A DNA stretch of 9,592 nt from positions 1 to 9,592 of the forward strand of contig DCGL01000046.1 of NCBI GenBank assembly GCA_002314565.1, read 5' to 3'. The position numbers and the translations under genes were made by a program. The DNA is from Clostridiales bacterium UBA1779. GTDB taxonomy: Bacteria; Bacillota; Clostridia; Oscillospirales; CAG-272. Below the pieces are notes generated by a model. That model saw only the letters and a list, made by a program, of their open reading frames with translations. It made no database searches and was not told where the DNA came from. Below, piece after piece: positions 6,400 through 9,592 of the stretch (within the stretch, counting starts at the first letter, position 1; every line of letters begins with the position of its first letter).

Positions 6400-7029
6400 A
6401 TGCAGGATGCTGCGGTAAAAAGAGGCAAATTTATTGTATTTGAGGGTATTGACGGCTGCGGAAAAACCACACAGACCACAATGCTCTGCGACTATATTAC
6501 AAACAAGTCGGGGAAAAGATGCCTGTATGAAAGAGAGCCCGATTCAAGAAACGTCATCGGTGCGATTATCCGTTCGGCTCTTTACGGCGGTGTTAAAATT
6601 CTGCCCGAAGGAATGGCATATCTGCACGTTGCAGACAGACTTGAGCACGTTGCCTATATGATGCCGCTGCTTGAGGCCGGAAACAATATCATCTGCGACA
6701 GATATTACATTTCAAATATGGCATACAATTCGACAAAAGACCTCAGCGTTGAACAGGTAATGGAGCTCAACCGTCCCGTATGGGAAAAGCTTCAGCCCGA
6801 TCTTGTGGTTTTCCTGGATATCACACCCGAAGAAACCGCAAGACGCCGTCAGGCAGAACGCACCGACAGCGAAATCTACGACGCCGACGAAACGCAGAAA
6901 CGCATCAGAAACAACTATCTTACGGCACTTGACCTTGTAGAAAAGAAAGGCGTAAAGGTTGTCAGAGTCGACGCTTCAAACCCCATTGAAGACGTAGCTC
7001 TTGCAATCCGCGAAGCAGTCGGAATCTGA
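6400..7029 (+). CDS. tmk: Thymidylate kinase (dTMP kinase), somewhat divergent
   Basis: The 209-residue protein is of normal dTMP kinase length. The enzyme phosphorylates dTMP to dTDP with ATP in the dTTP pathway. Visible motifs are the P-loop FEGIDGCGKTTQ (14-25, Lys22), EREP (45-48, the REP motif of the substrate-binding segment), ADRLEHV (78-84), CDRYY (99-103, the catalytic DR motif), PDLVVFLD (133-140) and the Arg-rich lid RRRQAER (148-154). Against the usual TREPGGT and RYYDSSLAYQ, this protein reads EREPDSR and RYYISNMAYN, so it is a divergent member, and a related deoxynucleotide kinase cannot be excluded. ATG 6400 is preferred over the in-frame TTG 6391, because TAAGGA (6384-6389) is 10 nt from ATG but almost touches TTG. 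The lipoprotein gene starts 5 nt downstream, so the two are probably cotranscribed. Confidence 0.85.
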   Translation: MQDAAVKRGKFIVFEGIDGCGKTTQTTMLCDYITNKSGKRCLYEREPDSRNVIGAIIRSALYGGVKILPEGMAYLHVADRLEHVAYMMPLLEAGNNIICDRYYISNMAYNSTKDLSVEQVMELNRPVWEKLQPDLVVFLDITPEETARRRQAERTDSEIYDADETQKRIRNNYLTALDLVEKKGVKVVRVDASNPIEDVALAIREAVGI

Positions 7030-7034
7030 AGTAT

Positions 7035-8066
7035 ATGAAAAGTCAATTGAAAACACGGCTTGTTCTGCTTCTTGTGCTGCTCTGCTTCCTCTGCGGATGC
7101 GGGACTGGAGCAGGGCCAACGCCGGAAACCTCACAATCCTCTGTGACCCTTACTACCCGGGAATTAAGTTTTGAAGAGATTGCGACGGAAATACCGGCTG
7201 GCACGACAGAAGACAGGTCACAAGCGCCTGAACAGACTACGGCGGATACTTCCAACGGGCAGCAAGATACGTATACAGGCACTGAAAGTTCCCTTGTAGA
7301 TACAAATATCCCGGACAGTACCGGAATTGCCGAAATCACAACTGAAACGGCACCGGGGACAACATCGGTTCCGAAACAGGGAATAATTAAAATCGGTCTT
7401 TCCGGTATGGATGATTCCACCGACCTCGGAAATTACGTAACGGCAGTAAAGAAAGCCGGCTGTGAGCCCGTGATTCTGAAATACGTAACGACTGCGGCTG
7501 AAGCCAAAGCGCTGCTCGACACAGTTGACGCGCTCGTTATGACAGGCGGTGAGGATATCGACCCCGTCTGGTACGGTGAGGAAAAGCTGAATTCGTCAAT
7601 CAAAATCAATAAAACGCGCGATACGTCCGATATGCTGCTTATCTGCGAAGCAATTTCGCGCAATATGCCGACTCTGTGCATATGCCGCGGAATGCAGATT
7701 CTCAACGTAGCCTGCGGCGGAAGCCTTTATCAGGATATTCCGACACAGTATAAAACGAGTGTCACACACAGGGACAAGAATCTTTCCGCCTGGAAATATC
7801 ACGAAATACAAACCGAAGGCGGCAGTCTCGTACGCTCGGTGCTCGGGACTTCTTATACGGTAAATTCCTGGCATCATCAGTCGGTAAAGGAACCGGGTAC
7901 AAACATACGGATTACAGCCCGTGCAGGCGACGGAATCGTTGAAGCAATTGAACTGACCGGAAAAACCTTTATCGTCGGGGTTCAGTTTCATCCCGAATAC
8001 TTCACGGCAATGGGTGACAAAACGTTTCTTAAATTCTTCACGGCGCTTGCAAATGCAGCATCGTAA
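7035..8066 (+). CDS. Lipoprotein with class I glutamine amidotransferase-like (peptidase C26) domain
   Basis: The 343-residue protein begins with a lipoprotein signal: K2, K6 and R8, hydrophobic residues 9-19 and a lipobox FLCGC, with Cys22 as the likely lipidated residue. Residues about 23-115 are a Thr/Ser/Glu-rich linker with little predicted structure. The catalytic domain (about 116-340) resembles peptidase C26/PuuD, with GGEDIDP (171-177), nucleophile elbow CICRGMQ (215-221, Cys217), WHHQSV (279-284) and QFHPE (317-321, His319 and Glu321). The triad is intact. Family members hydrolyse gamma-glutamyl bonds, as in gamma-glutamyl-GABA or folyl-polyglutamate. Membrane anchoring outside the cell would instead suit gamma-glutamyl peptides, poly-gamma-glutamate or cell-wall peptides; the substrate is inference. 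ATG 7035 lies 5 nt after tmk with only a weak GGAA upstream, so translation may be coupled. Confidence 0.85.
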   Translation: MKSQLKTRLVLLLVLLCFLCGCGTGAGPTPETSQSSVTLTTRELSFEEIATEIPAGTTEDRSQAPEQTTADTSNGQQDTYTGTESSLVDTNIPDSTGIAEITTETAPGTTSVPKQGIIKIGLSGMDDSTDLGNYVTAVKKAGCEPVILKYVTTAAEAKALLDTVDALVMTGGEDIDPVWYGEEKLNSSIKINKTRDTSDMLLICEAISRNMPTLCICRGMQILNVACGGSLYQDIPTQYKTSVTHRDKNLSAWKYHEIQTEGGSLVRSVLGTSYTVNSWHHQSVKEPGTNIRITARAGDGIVEAIELTGKTFIVGVQFHPEYFTAMGDKTFLKFFTALANAAS

Positions 8067-8247
8067 AAACTAAATTCAATCAATAAAAGCATATTAATCT
8101 TGCAAATGCCGCATCGTAATAACACATCAATTCAAAAAAATACATAACTTACCAAGGCCGCATCGTAAAAACCACATCCTATCAATAAAAGCAAAAACCA
8201 TATCCAATCAATAAAAGCATATTAAGCTTTCCAATTCCGCATCACAA
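8046..8247 (+). repeat. Four decaying copies of the lipoprotein gene's 3' end
   Basis: The last 21 nt of the preceding gene, reading LANAAS-stop (8046-8066), recur at 8099-8119 (again LANAAS-stop), 8148-8168 (LTKAAS-stop) and 8227-8247 (LSNSASQ, stop lost). Between them the 19-mer ATCAATAAAAGCATATTAA occurs identically at 8079-8097 and 8207-8225. A 23-nt subunit is duplicated at 8170-8192 and 8196-8218 with 2 differences. The unit is therefore roughly 50 nt, spanning the gene's end plus its trailer, and has been duplicated several times. No terminator or gene is evident within it. Confidence 0.75.
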
Positions 8248-8287
8248 GTACTGCTTTCAATCATTATGAGTATATATAAGAAAGGAA

Positions 8288-8306
8288 GCTTCCGGTTGAC
8301 GGAAGC
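8288..8306 (+). promoter_or_regulatory. Hairpin in the leader of the TIM-barrel gene
   Basis: GCTTCCG (8288-8294) and CGGAAGC (8300-8306) form a perfect 7-bp stem with a 5-nt loop, ending 14 nt before the start codon. No T-run follows, so it is not an intrinsic terminator. It could influence translation initiation or mRNA stability. No convincing promoter was found just upstream; TATATATAAG at 8271-8280 lacks a matching -35. Confidence 0.4.
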
Positions 8307-8320
8307 CCAGGTTACTGATT

Positions 8321-9202
8321 ATGTATCTTTCCACAACACATTCGATAATGCGAAACATCTCAGGAGACACACGCAAATATACGGTTGAAGAATCAATTAA
8401 GGCTCTCAAAAGCGCCGGATACGACAGAGTCGATATTTCACTCTGGGCGCTTTCCTCCCGCGGCGGAATCATCGACAGCGACAGCTGGGAAGAAGAAGTG
8501 CTTAAAATTGCAGAATGCTGCCGCGACAATGCCCTTCCCGTTCATCAGACTCACGGAAATACTGCCGAGGGAATGGACTGGGACGATCCCGAATACGACT
8601 GGGCTTATATGATAAGAACGAACCTTCGCTGCATTAAAGCTACGAAAATGCTCGGCGGTGAATGGATGGTCGTTCATCCGATGAACCTTCCGCGCGACCC
8701 TCTGTACAGCCGTGACAAGGCAAGAGAGGCTAACATCCGTTATCTTGCCCCTTATATCGAAGAAGCAAAACGTCAGGGTATCGGCCTTGCCGTAGAGAAT
8801 ATGGTCGACTTCAGAAATTTCAGACGCCGTTACTGCGGTGGGGACATTTACGAGCTCATCGAGCTTGTCGATACGATTAACGACCCATCGGTTCAGATCT
8901 GCCTTGACACAGGCCACGCAAACCTGTCCGGTATCGACGTTGCAGCTGCAATCCGTGCAATCGGTCCGAGACTCAAGGCAACGCATATTAACGACAACCG
9001 CGATAACGGAAACGATGAACATCTCTTCCCCTATTTCGGAACCGTGAACTGGAAGGAAACTATGAAAGCCTTCGGCGAAATCGCTTACGACGGGGACTTT
9101 GCATACGAGGCGGGCTCTCAGAAGCTTCCCGCAGATGCAAGAGAATTTTGGCTGAAATACACATCGGCCCTCGGAAGAGAGCTTATGGCACTTGCAAAAT
9201 AA
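8321..9202 (+). CDS. Xylose isomerase-like TIM-barrel sugar isomerase/epimerase family protein
   Basis: The 293-residue protein belongs to the AP endonuclease 2/xylose isomerase-like TIM-barrel family. Motifs follow the barrel order: MYLSTTHSIM (strand 1), GYDRVDISLW (33-42), HQTHG (75-79), MVVHP (116-120), GLAVEN (155-160), CLDTGHANLSG (194-204), ATHINDN (220-226) and FAYEAG (260-265). Glu159, Asp196, His222 and Glu263 sit where family members bind the catalytic divalent metal, so an active sugar or sugar-phosphate isomerase/epimerase is likely; the substrate cannot be told. Endonuclease IV-like DNA repair is less likely, since its fuller metal-site set is absent. ATG 8321 is the only good start because an in-frame stop lies at 8297; the ribosome binding site (AGG, 8309-8311) is weak. 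A small membrane-protein gene follows after 6 nt. Confidence 0.82.
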   Translation: MYLSTTHSIMRNISGDTRKYTVEESIKALKSAGYDRVDISLWALSSRGGIIDSDSWEEEVLKIAECCRDNALPVHQTHGNTAEGMDWDDPEYDWAYMIRTNLRCIKATKMLGGEWMVVHPMNLPRDPLYSRDKAREANIRYLAPYIEEAKRQGIGLAVENMVDFRNFRRRYCGGDIYELIELVDTINDPSVQICLDTGHANLSGIDVAAAIRAIGPRLKATHINDNRDNGNDEHLFPYFGTVNWKETMKAFGEIAYDGDFAYEAGSQKLPADAREFWLKYTSALGRELMALAK

Positions 9203-9208
9203 AGACAA

Positions 9209-9559
9209 ATGGATTACGAAACCAACAATCAGGATACGGGTTACACACCGAGACCCCGCAAATCCTTTCTCAGCTTTCTCACCCTCGGTATGGGAATATT
9301 CGGCTTTCTTCAGCCGCTGTGGGCAGTTGCTGCAATAGTCGTCGCCATGATTGACAAAAGCCGCAGCGATGAGTGGTCAACTCAGTCGAAAATCGGCTTC
9401 TGGCTCGGCGTTGCATCAACTTCAATCCTTTGCTTTTTCTGCATAATTACCGTTCTGATTTATCTCATCGACCCGGGATTTTCAGCGACTCTTGCAGAAA
9501 CGCTTCCGGCCCTTGCCGATTACGGTAAGATGTTCGGATATTCATCAATTGTGAAATAA
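9209..9559 (+). CDS. Small membrane protein with two predicted helices, function unknown
   Basis: The 116-residue protein starts with a polar, Arg/Lys-containing N-terminus (MDYETNNQDTGYTPRPRK). Two hydrophobic segments follow, at about 24-47 and 63-88, joined by a charged loop (DKSRSDEWSTQSK). The C-terminal tail of about 28 residues (ETLPALADYGKMFG) is mostly polar. The hairpin layout loosely recalls DUF4190-type proteins, but I do not recognise a family. The start lies 6 nt after the TIM-barrel stop codon with no clear ribosome binding site, so it is probably translated by coupling in the same transcript. Confidence 0.65.
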   Translation: MDYETNNQDTGYTPRPRKSFLSFLTLGMGIFGFLQPLWAVAAIVVAMIDKSRSDEWSTQSKIGFWLGVASTSILCFFCIITVLIYLIDPGFSATLAETLPALADYGKMFGYSSIVK

Positions 9560-9592
9560 ACCGTAAAAACAGGGGCTGTTAAAAAACTCAGT
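9560..9592 (+). other. 3' flank, possibly the left arm of a cut terminator
   Basis: CAGGGGCTGTT followed by AAAAAACTC near the right edge resembles the first arm of an intrinsic terminator, and a similar GGGCTGTTT arm starts the terminator at 6170. The matching arm would lie beyond the window. Confidence 0.25.

Noticed and set aside
8046..8247. CRISPR array
   Set aside because: The repeats are degenerate, unevenly spaced and derived from the preceding gene's 3' end, and the spacers resemble each other; no cas gene is nearby.
8438..9208. Open frame of 256 codons on the minus strand opposite the TIM-barrel gene
   Set aside because: It is Cys/Val-rich with no recognisable motif and lies wholly opposite a gene with clear family motifs, so it is a shadow frame.

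Overview
The window looks like chromosome of a low- to mid-GC Gram-positive anaerobe, probably of the class Clostridia. The evidence is indirect: consensus SigA-type promoters, AT-rich intergenic DNA, TTG starts, GA-rich ribosome binding sites, a Gram-positive-style lipoprotein signal, and a large secreted YDG-repeat protein of a kind common in gut Clostridia. No rRNA or tRNA is present, so this placement is an inference.

Left part (1-2740). A leftward gene, cut by the left edge, encodes at least 779 residues of a secreted surface protein: signal peptide, one Ig-like module, YDG-type repeats, then a related second repeat class. A perfect TTGACA-N16-TATAAT promoter lies upstream. The gene-free stretch 2339-2738 also holds a rightward consensus promoter with no gene behind it, a leftward intrinsic terminator, and a long near-perfect inverted repeat (2662-2734) that looks like a REP doublet (REPIN).

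Middle (2739-6220). A leftward ArsP_2/DUF2899-type metal permease with a Cys/His/acid-rich cytosolic-type loop is divergent from a rightward ComM/YifB AAA+ ATPase. Then comes a compact RelE/HigB-like toxin and XRE antitoxin pair (toxin first, TGATG overlap) with its own consensus promoter, candidate operators and a terminator.

Right part (6221-9592). A strong extended -10 promoter drives a thymidylate kinase gene and, 5 nt downstream, a lipoprotein carrying a class I glutamine-amidotransferase-like (peptidase C26) domain with an intact Cys-His-Glu triad. The 3' end of that gene, stop codon included, is repeated three more times in decaying form across the next 180 bp. A TIM-barrel sugar isomerase/epimerase gene and a small two-helix membrane protein follow as a probable pair.

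Most genes are recognisable families. I see no clear new multi-gene system. The best leads are the REPIN with the orphan promoter, the 3'-end repeat array, and the surface-anchored C26 enzyme.
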